Positions 1-11,400 of a stretch of 64,000 nucleotides of DNA are shown in pieces. Position numbers and translations under genes: made by a program. Below the pieces are notes generated by a model. The model did no database searches, had not been told where the DNA came from, and saw only the letters and a program-made list of their open reading frames with translations. Positions within the stretch are counted from its first letter, which is position 1. Every line of letters begins with the position of its first letter. The DNA lies in the NCBI GenBank assembly GCA_021029095.1, contig JAJOHG010000011.1, forward strand, positions 620,001 to 684,000, in the 5' to 3' direction. Source of the stretch: Phellopilus nigrolimitatus (lineage: Eukaryota; Basidiomycota; Agaricomycetes; Hymenochaetales; Hymenochaetaceae).

Positions 1-230
1 TTCGCGATTTACCGAGTCCGGTGGAGCAGACCCAACAATGGCAGGTCTGACAGAGAACACTAGGCGTAGGTTTAAGCGCCGAGCCTGGTTCTCCAAGTTG
101 CGATTTCAAGGTGTCTCTACCACTGGCCCTTTACGCAGCTGGTTTTCAGACATTAAGTCGCGCAAGGATCAGCAGGTCCATAAGGGCAACAAGGATCCTA
201 TCACCAATGTAAGAAGACCTTTCTTTTTGT

Positions 231-759
231 TGCAGGGTGAGACCGGGTCCGCGCGAGAGACAACCTAATACAAAGTAAGCTCAGTCGATCGCGCGGCGGT
301 GCGAACGTCTAATCATTGTAAACTAACCTAATACAAAGTAAGCTAGTTTAATAGTCTAATGAGTAAAAGTATAATAGAAATGTATAATGGCGAAAGCTCA
401 CCTCAGTCGATCGCGCGGCGGTGCGAACGTCTGAGGTGGGCGAAAGAATAAACGATCCTTTTTATGCTACGGGTTTGCGTGCTTTCGGAAAAGCTATTTA
501 CTCTACGAGATAAAGGGGAAACGATAAAGAGAGATAAATGATAAGTAAATAACTGTCCTATTGGTCAATGACAAACGGGGGTATGGGGGAACGATCGGGA
601 GTGGTGCGCGGACGACGGTTCATCCGCGCGCAGACCAATCGTGGTGCAGCGAGCCTCGTGCTCGCAGAGCCGAGACGCTGCGCTCGCGGCAGCACGTCCG
701 AGCACGCAACCGGTGCGCGCGGGACGGGGCTCCGCCGGCTTGCGCTCCAACACTTTTGT
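231..759. mobile_element. Insertion 1 in K1 intron, ~523 bp plus direct repeat TTTTGT
   Basis: K3 has a continuous 54-nt intron here, so the empty site is known. The insert is bounded by TTTTGT at 225-230 and again at 754-759, a 6-bp candidate target-site duplication. It begins TGCAGG and ends CCAACAC; the near TG..CA ends and the length would fit a solo LTR, but the edges are ambiguous by 1-2 bases and no obvious terminal inverted repeat is seen. Inside are two direct repeats: about 20 bp (AACCTAATACAAAGTAAGCT near 263 and 325) and about 30 bp (starting CTCAGTCGATCGCGCGG near 280 and 400). No coding region of the insert was recognised. Confidence 0.65.
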
Positions 760-813
760 CTCGATGGAGCTCACTCATATTTTGCTTTGTAGGAATCACA
801 AACAGCGCATATT

Positions 814-1588
814 AGCCCGTCTCAATTCTGTGGAACTCGAGTTGTTAGTAAATCGGCAGAGCTCGGCGGACTTTTCGACCGTTGTGCTGGTTCAATCCAG
901 ATGGTCCCGGCGATTTGGTGAGTGGCTAAAATTTCCTTTCAGAGACGCCGTGCCTGGCAAATTTTACCAACAGGACTAACACCTCAATCGGCGTTAGTCC
1001 TGTTGGTAACTTGTCGGACTTTCAAATCAAGCTGCTTCGGGATGCACATAATCTACCCTGCATCCCGTTTTGGACTCAAAACGATGGGACGTGTCCGTCA
1101 CCTACGAAACAAACGAAAAGAAAAGGCAGCGCGTCGCAAACGCCTCGCGACGGTCCTGCACCTGAATGCGGACAACAGCGCCGACGATGAACTGCTCGCC
1201 CTACTCACATCTGGGCTGCCGGTGAGTCTGGGTGATTATATGCATGTTGTTGAGGTGTATTTTGTGCTGAATTGGTGTCTACACCTGGGAAGTACAGAGG
1301 TGGGTGCTGAGATGGTGTACTAGGAGGGCTGTCCGCCTCCTGTGCGCTCATCCTGAGCAGCGAGACAAGATTCTGGGATTTTTTTCGTGGATTTTCGACA
1401 CCGACGGCAAAGATTACCAATACACATTTGAAACTCCGATCAAATATGTACATTGTGCTACTAACAAGCGTCTCAATTCTAAACTTGTTGTTACTGTTGC
1501 TACGTGAGTTCTGCGACATCTGCCGAGCTCGCCACACCATGCCGAACTATTTACTAACAACTCGAGTTCCACAGAATTGAGACGGGCT
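814..1588. mobile_element. Insertion 2: 775-bp element with perfect 40-bp TIRs, 3-bp TSD ATT
   Basis: The 40 bases at 814-853 (AGCCCGTCTCAATTCTGTGG...) are the exact reverse complement of 1549-1588. ATT flanks both sides (811-813 and 1589-1591), and the uninterrupted K3 exon has a single ATT at that point. This is the signature of a class II element, non-autonomous since no transposase frame is present. A degraded third copy of the TIR lies near 1467-1500. The interior holds gene-like sequence with intron-like signals (GTGAGT at 920, TTTCAG near 943) and a basic ORF from 1084. A 3-bp duplication fits PIF/Harbinger or CACTA-type insertion, but the TIR itself was not matched to a known family. 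Confidence 0.82.
964..1009. repeat. 17-bp perfect hairpin inside insertion 2
   Basis: TTACCAACAGGACTAAC at 964-980 is exactly complementary to 993-1009, with a 12-base loop. Two more bases could pair beyond one mismatch. It may be the scar of a smaller nested inverted-repeat sequence or a transcript hairpin. Confidence 0.8.
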
Positions 1589-2545
1589 ATTGTTCGTGAT
1601 TTAGAAGGAGCAAAAGGTGTGGTTATACGAAGACCTTTATTTAAGAAAGCTACAGATCTATCCGACTCATCTGGAAGTAAGACTCCGACTTGTCATCCGT
1701 TATTCTTCAGCACAGTTCTGACAAAACACATTTACAGCAATTGATATTCCTGTAAGCCTCAGCAATTCAAGCGAAGAAATGGCAGGAGGCGGTTTAGAGG
1801 AGTTCGTACAAAAGGAGCATAATGAAAGCACACTAGGCTCATCTCTAGATTCTAGCTCTGTCATGCGACTCCTGAATATGCCTGCCGAGCTGGCCACCCA
1901 GACTGTCCTTGACACAGTAGAGACAAGTGAGCAGCACCTGACCTTGGTGGCGAGTGGCACATTGATTACACACCCTCTTTGTGATATGCCAGGTACTTCA
2001 TCAAAGATAGGAAGATATGAACAGGCATTGCAGATCAAGCAGAATTTGCTAGCTAAAGTGGAGGCACTTTCTGAGAAGGATCCAGACAGATTCAATCCAG
2101 ATCTTGCAGATTGTCTTGATGGTATGGGTCTTGACTTGTCAAAACTAGGCAGACATGAAGAAGCACTGGAGGCTTTCCAGAGGGCAGTTTCTATTGGGGA
2201 GGCACTTGCCAAGAAGGATCCGGACAGATTCAACCCAGGTCTTGCAAACTCTTTCCAAAAATTGGGGTTTACCCTGGGAGAGCTAGGCAGACATGAAAAG
2301 GCATTTCAGGCTTACCAAACGGCAGCTTCTATAAGAGAGGCAGTTGAAGATAGCCCTTTGCCAAAGACCCTTGGTTGATCCATGGGAAACAGAATGTCAC
2401 GGGTCCGGGTTGAGGAATTGCACTTTTTCAATACCCACAGGTAGTTCACAGATTATCGAGTTTCGAGTGGTAGTGGTATTTATTTGCATATTGTATGTAT
2501 CATTTGGACCTCATTAACAATGCCAGACAAGAGTAAATACAGTCT

Positions 2546-2900
2546 TCATGGCATCACGGCCGCCTGAGCGTGGAGGTTGCATGGTTGAAGGCCGCTGATG
2601 ATACAGCAGTAGCGGATGTGGGTGCGGAGGCGAAGCACAGCACTGTACGTATCCCGATCAAAGCGAAGGATGTAGAACGAGTCGTTGGCCATAATCGTGA
2701 CGAGGTTGCCGATCCCAGACCACGAAACCGGCAAAGCATGTCATGAGATGTCCTCTCCTCAAGAGGAGAAAGGAAAGCGAAGGACGCACGCGCTTTGCCT
2801 CGACGTCGACGCGCCGCACGATTTCGCCAGATTCCCAGTCCCAAAAGACGACAGAGCTGCTCGAGCGCGCCGCGAGAGGGTTACGGAAGCAAATGTATGA
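2546..2900 (-). pseudogene. SEC27: Fragment of coatomer beta-prime (SEC27) WD40 region
   Basis: On the minus strand one reading frame gives VVFWDWESGEIVRR followed by VDVEAKRV, and a second, after an intron-like stretch, gives SWSGIGNLVTIMANDSF then YILRFDRDTYSAVL. These match the well-conserved end of the second WD40 propeller of coatomer beta-prime. The intron between them has a GTGCGT donor but ends TTTGCCG where TTTGCAG would be expected, so the 3' splice site looks lost. Homology stops soon after DTYSAVL and does not extend far upstream of 2900. It is a short genomic fragment, not a gene. It lies between K1 and the mannose-6-phosphate isomerase gene. Confidence 0.75.
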
Positions 2901-3004
2901 CATCAAGGATCGGCGGCACTGCGTCAGGGTGGCCAGTGACGGCGCGATGACGGAGTGGCAGCCTACAAAACCTCTGCGGCCATGTCCCAGGCTCAACATC
3001 GACC

Positions 3005-4433
3005 ATGACCAGCACGGCCAACATCTTCCGCCTCAAAGCCGCGATCCAAAACTACGATTGGGGCAAGCAGGGCAGCGCCTCCCTCGTCGCCAGGTACGCC
3101 CGCGGCGCCATGGGCGACGACTACGAGGTCGACGAGGACACTCACTACGCAGAGGTCAGTCCGCTGCTGCTCACATAATATTTTTTTGTAACCCGTCGAC
3201 AGATCTGGATGGGCACGCACCAGAACGGGCCCGCCTCGCTCTGGGGCGACCCGCAGACGTCGCTGCACGGCCTCGCCATGTCCGCCCCGCGCCACTTCCT
3301 CGGCGCGCGCCTCACCGTCTCCCCCATGCTCGCCCCGGAGCACGCCAAGTTCCCGCACAGCACGCACGTGCCCTTCCTCTTCAAGGTCCTCTCCATCGCG
3401 CGCGCGCTCCCGCTCCAGGCGCACCCCGACAAGCACCTCGGCGAGAAGCTCCACCGCGCGGACCCCGCGCAGTTCGTCGACGCGAACCACAAGCCCGAGA
3501 TCGCCGTCGCCCTCGCGGACGGCTTCCGCGGCTTCGTCGGCTTCCGCCCGCCGCGCGCGATCGCCGAGGCGCTCGCGCGCGTGCCCGAGCTCCGCGAGGC
3601 CGTCGCCGACGAGCGCGCCCTGACGCGCTTCGCGGACGCGCAGGACAGCGACGCGCTCAAGACCGTGTTCACGCGGCTGCTCGCCGCACCGCAGGAGCGC
3701 GTCGCGCGCGCCGTCGCGAAGCTCGCCGACCGCATCGAGCGCCAGGGCGCGCAGGCCGCCGGCGGGGACGAGCAGGCCGCACAGCTGGTCTTAACGCTGC
3801 ACGCGCAGTACCCCGGCGACGTCGGCGTGCTCGCCGCGCCGTTCTTCATGAACCTCGTCGCCCTCAACCGCGGCGAGGCCGTCTACATCGGCGCGGACGA
3901 GGCGCACGCGTACCTCGAGGGCGGTGAGTGACCCGCCGAACCCATTTGGCCGCCCGCTGTCCCCTGACACGCTGCGCGCAGACATCATCGAGTGCATGGC
4001 CGTCTCGGACAACGTGCTCAACGCCGCGTTCGTCCCGCCGGGCAGCGGGCCGCGCAACACCGCCGTCTTCGCCGACGCGCTCACGTACACAGCGCGGCCG
4101 CCCGCGCACTGGGCGCTCGCCTCTGCCCCGTACAAAAACTCGCAGCGCGGCCGCACGGCCGCGTTCGACCCGCCGCTCGAGGAGTTCACCGTGCTGTGGA
4201 CGCGGCTCCCTGCCGGCGAGGGGGAGGAAGCGGAGGAGCGCCTAACGCGTGCGGAGGGCCCGACGATCGGCCTCGTCACGCGCGGGACCGTCGAGTTCGA
4301 GGAGCAGGGCCCGCAGCGCACCGCGCTCCGCCTTGCCGAAGGGGCCGTGCTCTTCGTTAAGCCGCAGACGGACGTCGTCCTCAGGAGCGTCGGCGGCGCG
4401 GCCGAGGTCTGGTGGGCGACGTGCGTCGAGTAG
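3005..4433 (+). CDS. PMI40: Mannose-6-phosphate isomerase (type I PMI), 3 exons, 440 aa
   Basis: Catalyses fructose-6-phosphate to mannose-6-phosphate, the entry to GDP-mannose for glycosylation and cell-wall mannan; a cytosolic zinc enzyme. Exons 3005-3154, 3203-3923, 3982-4433. The N-terminus (IQNYDWGKQGSASLVARYA), YAE-IWMGTHQNGP across intron 1, the zinc-site region LQAHPDKHLGEKLH, NHKPEIAVAL, and EGDIIECMAVSDNVLNAAF across intron 2 are all type I PMI signatures. Length is normal for fungi. Intron 1 ends GTCGACAG and intron 2 CGCGCAG. The sequence is very GC rich at third positions, unlike the accessory genes around it, so long spurious frames occur on both strands. Confidence 0.95.
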
Positions 4434-4871
4434 GCCGTCTATACTTTACGATTATTTTCTTCCCGTTACATAATCTGAGTCTTCCCTCAAGCTCATTTTC
4501 CCACGTCAATTAAATAAAAGCTTTGCTCTGCTTACATAACCGTTACTTACTGTACAGTATATGTGGCGCTCCTCAAGTTGAGGCAGAACAAAGCAGGATA
4601 AAAACATCAGAGAGCGGGGATTTATAGGAAGTGGTACAGACCAAATACATGAGCATACATATAACAGGAGAACATCTATTTCTATCTCATCAGGTACAAG
4701 CGGCAACGGCGTACAAAAAAGCAAAGAGAAAAACAATCCCACATACACTCACCCCCAATATCGGATCAGTAAAGAAAGGTCATACAGTGCCGAAACACAA
4801 CGTCCTCGGCTCTACCCCAACCCCACCCTCGAAGATCGAAGAGCCCCAAGGCAACGAAAACCAGGAGCGCA
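4434..4871. other. Convergent intergenic spacer
   Basis: About 440 bases between the 3' ends of the isomerase gene and the His/Pro-rich gene. It is AT richer than the genes and probably holds both 3' UTRs. No coding signal or repeat was recognised. Confidence 0.5.
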
Positions 4872-5788
4872 TCACGACATATTGCCGTGCACCAGCGCGT
4901 CCCACGCGCGCTTGCTCTGGAGCGTCGCGATGTACCCGCTCACGCCGTGCGCGCCCTCGCCGCCGGCGCCGCCGGGCTCCTTGCCCGCGGTGTTCCCCAC
5001 GTTCTCCTGCGCCTCCTTGATCGCGGTCTTCGTCTGCGCGCGCGAGAGGCCGTGCACGTTGCTCGTCGTCAGGATCGCCGGGGGCGCCTCGGGCGGCGCC
5101 GCCGCCGCCTCCTCCCTGCCCGACCCAGAGGCCGGCATCGAGTGCGCGCGCTGTGGCGGACGGAGGGTCAGCATGAATGAGTCGAGACGCATACGTAAGA
5201 AAAAGGACACGACGCACGGAGAGCGTGGAGCTCGGGCGCTTCTGCTCCCTGTGCTCCCGGAAGGGCGGCGCGTGCGCGTGCGCCGCCGCCGCAGGCTCCT
5301 CCTTGTGCGCGCCGTCGTTAGCGGCGGCGGCGGCGGCAGCGTCGGGCGCCTCAGCGGGCGAGTGCAGGTGCGACGGGTGGTACGGGTGCACGAGCCCCGG
5401 GCCGAAGTGCGCGGGGCACGGGCTCGCGGTGCCCGACGACGGGCGCGAGGACGGCGAGGGGAAGCGTTTCTGTTGGCAATATTTGAAAGAAGACGCCGCG
5501 GGTGAGAAAAAGAAAAACGAAATAAGAAAACGAAGCGGGGGAGAACGGGTGGATGGTGGTACGCACGGGGCTGAGGATGCTCCCGAGCGCGAGCCGCAGG
5601 CCGTGCACGTCGCGCTCGTGCTCGTGGTCTCTGTGCGGCGCGTGGAACGAGTGGTGTTGATGTGGGTGCGGGTGCTGGTGCGGGTGGGGGTGCTCGGCTG
5701 GGATCGCCTGTGGTGCCGCAGAGACAGCGTTCGTCAGTCCAACTGGAGAACGCGAAGAAGAGAGACGCACCATCGGGCCGTGCGACAT
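4872..5788 (-). CDS. Hypothetical His/Pro/Ala-rich protein, 3 exons, 250 aa
   Basis: Exons 5567-5788, 5218-5469, 4872-5150 (minus strand), all introns in phase 0 with GTGCGT donors and CAG acceptors. The N-terminal third has a His/Pro-rich run (EHPHPHQHPHPHQHHSFHAP); the middle is rich in Ala and His; the C-terminus is more conserved-looking: TTSNVHGLSRAQTKTAIKEA, then GVSGYIATLQSKRAWDALVHG. That C-terminal part reads like a folded helix pair and is the best clue for homology search. No catalytic motif, signal peptide or membrane segment is seen. Function unknown. Splice frame agreement makes the gene likely; the start codon is the first ATG of the frame and an upstream exon cannot be excluded. 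Confidence 0.65.
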
Positions 5789-6605
5789 GAAATCAAAGGT
5801 ATGCGTGGTGCGGTGTCGTCTCAGCGCACCTCGTCAGCGCGGGGGGGGGGGGGGGGGGGGGGGGGGACAGGCGACTGTGTGGTAAGTAAGTGGGTGGGTG
5901 GGGGAAGCAGTCGTGCGGGTGCTGATGAGCGTAGCAGGCGCAGGCTGATAAAGGCGAAGCCGGGGATCTGCCGTGTCTCTATCGCACCGTCTGGGCTAAT
6001 AGGCCTCCTTCTGGGGCGTGCGAAGCCGGAGCGAAAACCTGGTACAGTATACCGATGTGCTGTTCTACGTCAGAGACAGGCTGGTGAGCTGGAGATAGAC
6101 GGCGATGGCGACGGCGATGGCGACGGCGACGGGGGCTGTCGATGGTGGTAATACTAAGACAGTGGGTCTGTTGATCGTAAGGGATACGCCGATGTTCTGT
6201 CGACATCCGCTGATGACGAATGCGGAGGTGGCGTGGGCAACTGTGGGGAAACAACCCGACAATCGATATCGAAATCGAAATCGGGCTCGTTATGTCATCG
6301 TGTGACGTCACGCCCCTTCACTCGTGGTCGCGAATACAAGAAATATCACGTCATTTCAAGCAACTCTCGGTTACTCTCCGGTATTACAACCAACAATGTG
6401 GAGAAACTAATGAGAAACATCCGGTGCGGCGGGGATTAGGAAGATGTATGGGTGTTTGTTGGGGGCTGCAGAAGAATATGAAAAAATGTCAAGCAGATTG
6501 CATACATACAGAATCGTCTTTTCTTATACGCGCCTGATAAACTGGTAGTAGAAAGCATAGACGGGAAAATAACAGTACAATTTAAGAATCAAATCCTCCC
6601 CGGAT
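5789..6605. other. Intergenic region with homopolymer and hexamer repeats
   Basis: About 800 bases upstream of the His/Pro-rich gene and downstream of the DUF3602 gene. It contains a 26-G run (5841-5866), a GGCGAT-type repeat (about 6100-6125) and GAAATC repeats (about 6247-6275). No coding region was recognised. Confidence 0.5.
5841..5866 (+). repeat. Poly-G tract, 26 consecutive G
   Basis: Twenty-six uninterrupted G residues on the plus strand, about 50 bases upstream of the start codon of the minus-strand His/Pro-rich gene. Such a run can form stacked G-quadruplexes and is length-unstable; the exact count may also be affected by sequencing. Confidence 0.9.
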
Positions 6606-7885
6606 TTACTTGCGCTCCAACGAGGCCCGCCGCTCCTCGCCGCCCGGTCCCCCAGCGTGCGGCGACGCGTGCCCCTTCACGCGGTCTATGATCTTCCCCA
6701 GCTGGCTCTGCCGCTGCTGCTCGCCGCCCGCCTCGGGCGCGCGCGACGCAGAGCGCTCGCGGATGTTTCCCGCGCCGCCGCGGCCCATGCTGAACACGCC
6801 CTCCGAATGCGGGCGCGCGGGCGAGGCCTCGGGCGGCGGCGCCGCGCGCGTGGTGACGTTCGCGAGGCCGCCACGCCCCGTGCTGTGCACCCCCGCGCCC
6901 GCGTCGGGCGCGTGCGCGTGCGCGAGGCGCTCCGCGTCCTCTTCTTCTTCGAGCGCGGCGAAGTCGGAGACGGACGATATGTTGCCCGCGCCGCCGCGCC
7001 CGCTCGAGTGGAGGACTGAAACGTTTTTTTTTAGAACGATGGTTAGTTCTTTGGTTTGTGAGAAGAGAATGGATGGATAGGGAACGACGTACCCCGACCG
7101 CGGCTCTGCGAGCGCTCGCCGCCGGCGCTCCGGTCCGCGCTCGGCCCACGCGAGCGCGAGCGGGACTGCTCTGGCGTTTTGATGTTTCCCGCTCCGCCGC
7201 GTCCCGTCGACTAGCGGTCAAAAATATAGAATTTAATCCAAATAATATACCTCGTACAAGTAAAGAGGGCGACTCACAAATGCGTACGGGTTCTCGTCGT
7301 GCTGCTCGATCAACTTGTGCTCGTAGTTCGCGCGGGCGGCGTCAAGGGCTGTGGGGGCGCGCGAAAAAAAAAAAAAAAAATAAAAGCGGTCAGCTGAGGT
7401 CATAACGTCGTCACTTAGACCCGGAATGGAATCCTGATGCAAGGCACGGAGCTCGAGCGTTTCGCATCGGTCCTAGAACAGACCGACGCCCTTCGGCCGA
7501 CAGCACCGAAGTGCCGTTCGCTGCTCGCAGCTCGCTCCTCCACCCAAAGTGCCCCAGATGATCCAAAAGAAAAGAGAGACGACGAGCTCACCAGAGTCCC
7601 GCGCACCCGACGGGCTGCGCACGTTGCCTGCGCCACCACGACCTACGTGCGTGACGTCACCTCCTACGTTCGGCTCTCGTCCCCGGGGTGCAGGAACAGC
7701 GGCGCCTCCGTCTGTGTTGTTCAGTTCGTCGCGCGAGAGCGAGCGGTGGATGTTGCCAGCGCCGCCTCGTCCTGTAGATACCTACATAGAATCCAGGATA
7801 AGCCTCATAAATGATATAAAATAGTAAAGGGACGACGCACAAGTTCACGGCCGCGTGAGCGGGCGCGGGGCGGGGCGTCGGACAT
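6606..7885 (-). CDS. DUF3602/PAR32-family GRGGAGN-repeat protein, 5 exons, 277 aa
   Basis: Exons 7841-7885, 7592-7781, 7278-7348, 7093-7210, 6606-7015 (minus strand). The start MSDAPPRARSRGREL and the second exon VSTGRGGAGNIHRSLSR are typical of the fungal DUF3602 family. Six copies of the signature occur: GRGGAGNI four times, GRGGAGNV and GRGGLANV once each, spread along a low-complexity polar chain. YEHKLIEQHDENPYAF in exon 3 is another family hallmark. The family is mostly disordered and phosphorylated; yeast Par32 acts in TOR-linked control of ammonium transporters. The role here is inferred by family only. Confidence 0.88.
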
Positions 7886-8047
7886 GGTCGTAATGGCTGT
7901 AGGTGGCAGAAGTAGGAAGGTGAGCCCAAAGCGGCGAACGGGAGAAGGCAGAATGTAGAAGGCAGATGTAGAAGGCGCGCGCCACTGCGTCAGAGATAAC
8001 GAAAAGGGCCGGCTGGGTGGCTTATCCTGGCTCGCGCTGGCCCTTAT

Positions 8048-8447
8048 CTACTCGAAGCCCGGCCGTCCTGCCCCTGCAATCTGGGATCGGCAGATTCGAC
8101 TCGAAAGAACCAGCGATTGCTGTGCCCCTTCCCTTCCGTAACGGCGCAGCGACGCGCAGAAGCGAAGGCGGGAGCGGCGGGCAAAAATTAAATTGAAAAA
8201 CAAAAATAGAATAAAATAATAACAATAAAATAATAATAATAAATGGGAAGGCGGGCTTACGGGTGTACTCGTCCCCTGACTTGTACGACGCGCGGTCGCT
8301 GGCGTCCGACCCCGCGTCCGACGTGTACGGCGGCGGCGACGTCGAGGGCCCCTCCCGGCTCAGCACGCGCGAGATCCGCGCCCCGAGCGCGCGGATCGGG
8401 TTCACGCCGCCTCCGCCGCTGTTGCTGCGCGACACGCTCGTCGCCAT
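8048..8447 (-). CDS. Small hypothetical Ser/Gly-rich protein, 2 exons, ~70 aa
   Basis: Exon 1 8261-8447 encodes MATSVSRSNSGGGGVNPIRA followed by LGARISRVLSREG, a PPPY motif and an acidic/serine tail. A donor at ACCC|GTAAGC joins in frame to a short exon 8048-8073 (RAGRPGFE stop) after GATTGCAG. The PPPY motif could bind WW-domain proteins such as Rsp5-type ubiquitin ligases (inference). It shares strand with, and lies just upstream of, the DUF3602 gene, so it might instead be an alternative 5' exon of that gene. Confidence 0.4.
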
Positions 8448-11400
8448 CTTCCAGCTCGTTTCCCTGCGCTGCAGACTCGAATAGGGAGGCGGGCTGCTGC
8501 TTGGGAGGGTGCTGCGTGCGTCCGTGCAAGGTCCAGGGAAACAGAAGCTCTCCATCGGGCGCTTGGCGCCCTCCTGACTTATAAGCCCCCCTTTGCATCA
8601 TATATTCCCTATTTATTCAATTGGGGCGGGCCCGTTTCTGGGGTCGGAAGACCCCCAGCGTCGTCGGGGTCGTCATCTCAGCTCATCTCGTGCCCATCTT
8701 CCGTTCTCGCTGGCGCCCCCACGGGTCTGAAACTCTGCTTTGATTCGGCGGGTAAACCGCATATACATGTACATGTATGTATGGCGTGGCACTGTGGCAG
8801 GCGGGGTCACGTTGGCGCTTCCCAGGTCGTCCCCCGGTGCGGCGCTACGCGAGGAACACGTTCGCACGCGTGATGCTTCCCGAACAGCCAAAATCCTTGT
8901 TCGAGCCTGCACTGCTACACCAATATGTATATATATATGCGTATATACATCTGCGTATATTTCCCCCTCCAGGTCCCTGATGAGAAGAAAAACGCGTGTG
9001 CTGTTTTCGTGCATCAGGCGGATGGCGCAATCCGACGCGCTGTTCTGTTCGCCGCCGCCAAAACGTACGCTTGCTTGCATTCAGGATCAGAATCCGAGCC
9101 CCCAGCCGCAGCGCGGACGGACGGACGGGGCGCACGCACGCCTTCTCGCACCCAATTATCATGCAAGCGCACGCGCACGTTGGCGTACGTAGCACGTACG
9201 TACGTACGCGCATACGTACGTATGCACCACCCACCACCCGCAGTCGACTCGTCATTCGCGATCCTCGCACTCCAATCTGTCGGTCGGTCGTGGCTCGACC
9301 CATCCTTCCGAGAAACGCCGGCGAAACGAAGTTCCTCTTCCTGTACATTTTATGCAGGCCCAGACCGCTTCTCCGAAATGCCACTTAGTTCCGACGCCTC
9401 ATCTTTTAGTGTCCAGACTGTGCCTTCGCCCGAATCTTCCGGAGAGCCTCAGGACATAAAATAGTCGGACCTTCAGCAAGCCGATGCGCGAAGCATATAT
9501 GTACACATCAAACATTCATGTCAAACGGGCAGGGCTGCAATCCAACCATCCATACCTCTTTTTTCCAGAGCCTCAGGCACCAGCAGCGCACCCTAGCCAC
9601 GGCCAACGTGCGATGCAGCGCCTATATGTACTGTAATTTTAGAGGAACCGCGCAGTCATCAAGAAGGGGCTGCAAATATGCCAGAAGATCTCGCGGCTTC
9701 ACATCACGACGCATCGGAACACCTCATCGCGCATTCTCGAAACTCCAAAACGGTACCACCGAAGTCGAAGCTCCGCACACGATGCCGGCATAACTGGCAC
9801 CGGCGTGTTCCAGGCTTCCAGGTACTTACAGATCAAGGGGACCTGCCAGAAACACCGGCCACAACAGCCAGCACTGATGCACACCCACAACGTGAGCGGT
9901 CCCTTCGGCCGACAGCACTTGCAAAAACGCTGAAAAATGGCCAGCCGTGGCTAGATTCAAGAGGGGACAGCCTTCGACAGCGAAAAAATCACGCGAACAG
10001 ACCACAGCCCAAACCGAGACGCTGAACGCGGCAATCGCTTCGTTTCTCCATTGCATCTCCTGTGCTATCCAGCACAGGCATCGAGAACTGTAGCAGCCAC
10101 CTCTGCACGCAAGGACTAATCGGCCGAAAGGCGCGCACTGCGCGAGGAAGGTGAAAGCGCAGTTACCGTAGTGCCGCCTGCGCATAATAGGCACGGCAGA
10201 ACGTGCATATGTGACCACGTGGAAAGGCCATTGGCAGCTGGTTGGTTCAATCACCTGCATGGCCAGTGCCTGTAAGTATATCTATTCTGTTCAATGAACT
10301 CTATAAACTGACTTCGCAGAATTAGAAGGCCGGAGCGGAATGGATGTTGGTGGAAAATAGCACAACCTTGCGGCCAGAACCAGAGACGGACAGGGCAAGT
10401 GCTTAGGTGCTTGAGTAGTTGAATACCAGGCAAACCTCTGGAATGAATAGTTGCACAGTCGAGATACAGGCTTCCCAAAGCCACACAAGGTCTAGGCGAT
10501 GAGATCAGGAACGTTTGTAAGAGGGCTCGCATCTCCTGGACGATTTCTGCTTCATGTCTGGTGCATCATGAAGGACGCAAAATAATCAGCAACTGTGCTG
10601 TCGCGCAGAAAATGGTTCAACAGTGAGGGCAGTCGGCAGCACACACCCGCTCGTTGAAGCGGCCGCTTTGTCGGGCCGAGTGGCGAGCGGGACGAGCACC
10701 CCAAATAGCGGCGAGCTTTCTGCGGAAACGTCTTCACGAGCCTACATGGCGTGCTCCAGCGCGCCTTCGCTCGATTTGCGCAAATGCGGCGCGTAAATCG
10801 TTGCAGCCGACGGCGTAACATTAACACGGGAGGTTCTTCAAGTTTTCAAGTGCTGCAGCCGCTAAGTACAACGTTTGACGCCGCTTGCAGCTGAAGCTCT
10901 CCGTGAGGACCAGCGTGAACGTGGAAACTAAGCACGAGAAGAACATCCCCCTCCCTGTTCGTTCGCTGGCAAGATTTCTTTCTTTGCCGCCGCCGACTTG
11001 CAGAACAGAGGCCAAACGCAGATGCACCCGAGTGAGGCTAAAATAAAGTCGTCAAAAGACGTCTCTCCAGAGCATTTGAGATGTACCAGGCTCGAGTTGC
11101 TTGCAAGTTTCGATTCGTCTTGGTGGTAAACCGAAAAAGAAGCAAAATCTCACGCCACCGCGTGCATGCGAGTCTTTTATTTAATCGACACGTAATCCCG
11201 ATCTGAGAAATCTCGTTCGCTTCGAGTTTCCGCCAGTGGTCGATGCTGCAGCAGATTTTACTTCAATCCTACCATTTTCTTCCATCACTTGCGCTATGCA
11301 TTCGCTCGTACCGGATATACTTCTGTAAAAGAGACATTTATAATAAAAAGGGGGTAGTCCTCGTCATACATAGTGCTTTGTATCAGAGACAACGCCGCCC

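Larger units (their letters stand above)
2..2378 (+). pseudogene. K1: kinase-TPR family copy, 5' cut by window edge, split by two insertions
   Basis: Only the 3' part is in the window. Bases 2-208 encode the post-kinase linker (GLTENTRRRF.., WFSKLRF.., LRSWFSDIK), nearly identical to K3 (41074-43838). The next exon starts at 793 (after TTTGTAG), is interrupted at 813, resumes at 1589 and ends at 1676. The TPR exon runs 1738-2378. Alignment with K3 shows insertion 1 (about 231-753) sits in the intron and insertion 2 (814-1588) sits inside the exon. Removing insertion 2 restores the reading frame of K3. The TPR part holds only two to three repeats (GRHEEALEAFQRA, DPDRFNP) and ends early (..PLPKTLG), shorter than K2 and K3. 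Probably non-functional as a full kinase-TPR protein; the TPR exon could still be expressed. Confidence 0.8.

Noticed and set aside
2743..3931. 394-codon plus-strand frame and 240-codon minus-strand frame across the isomerase gene
   Set aside because: Both are out-of-frame readings of the GC-rich exon 2 of mannose-6-phosphate isomerase; composition is Arg/Ala/Pro and no motif is present.
5177..6151. 324-codon plus-strand frame
   Set aside because: Antisense of the His/Pro-rich gene and then runs through the poly-G tract; low-complexity product.
8925..9230. TATA/ACGT-rich runs as an origin or regulatory site
   Set aside because: They look like simple-sequence repeats without further structure.
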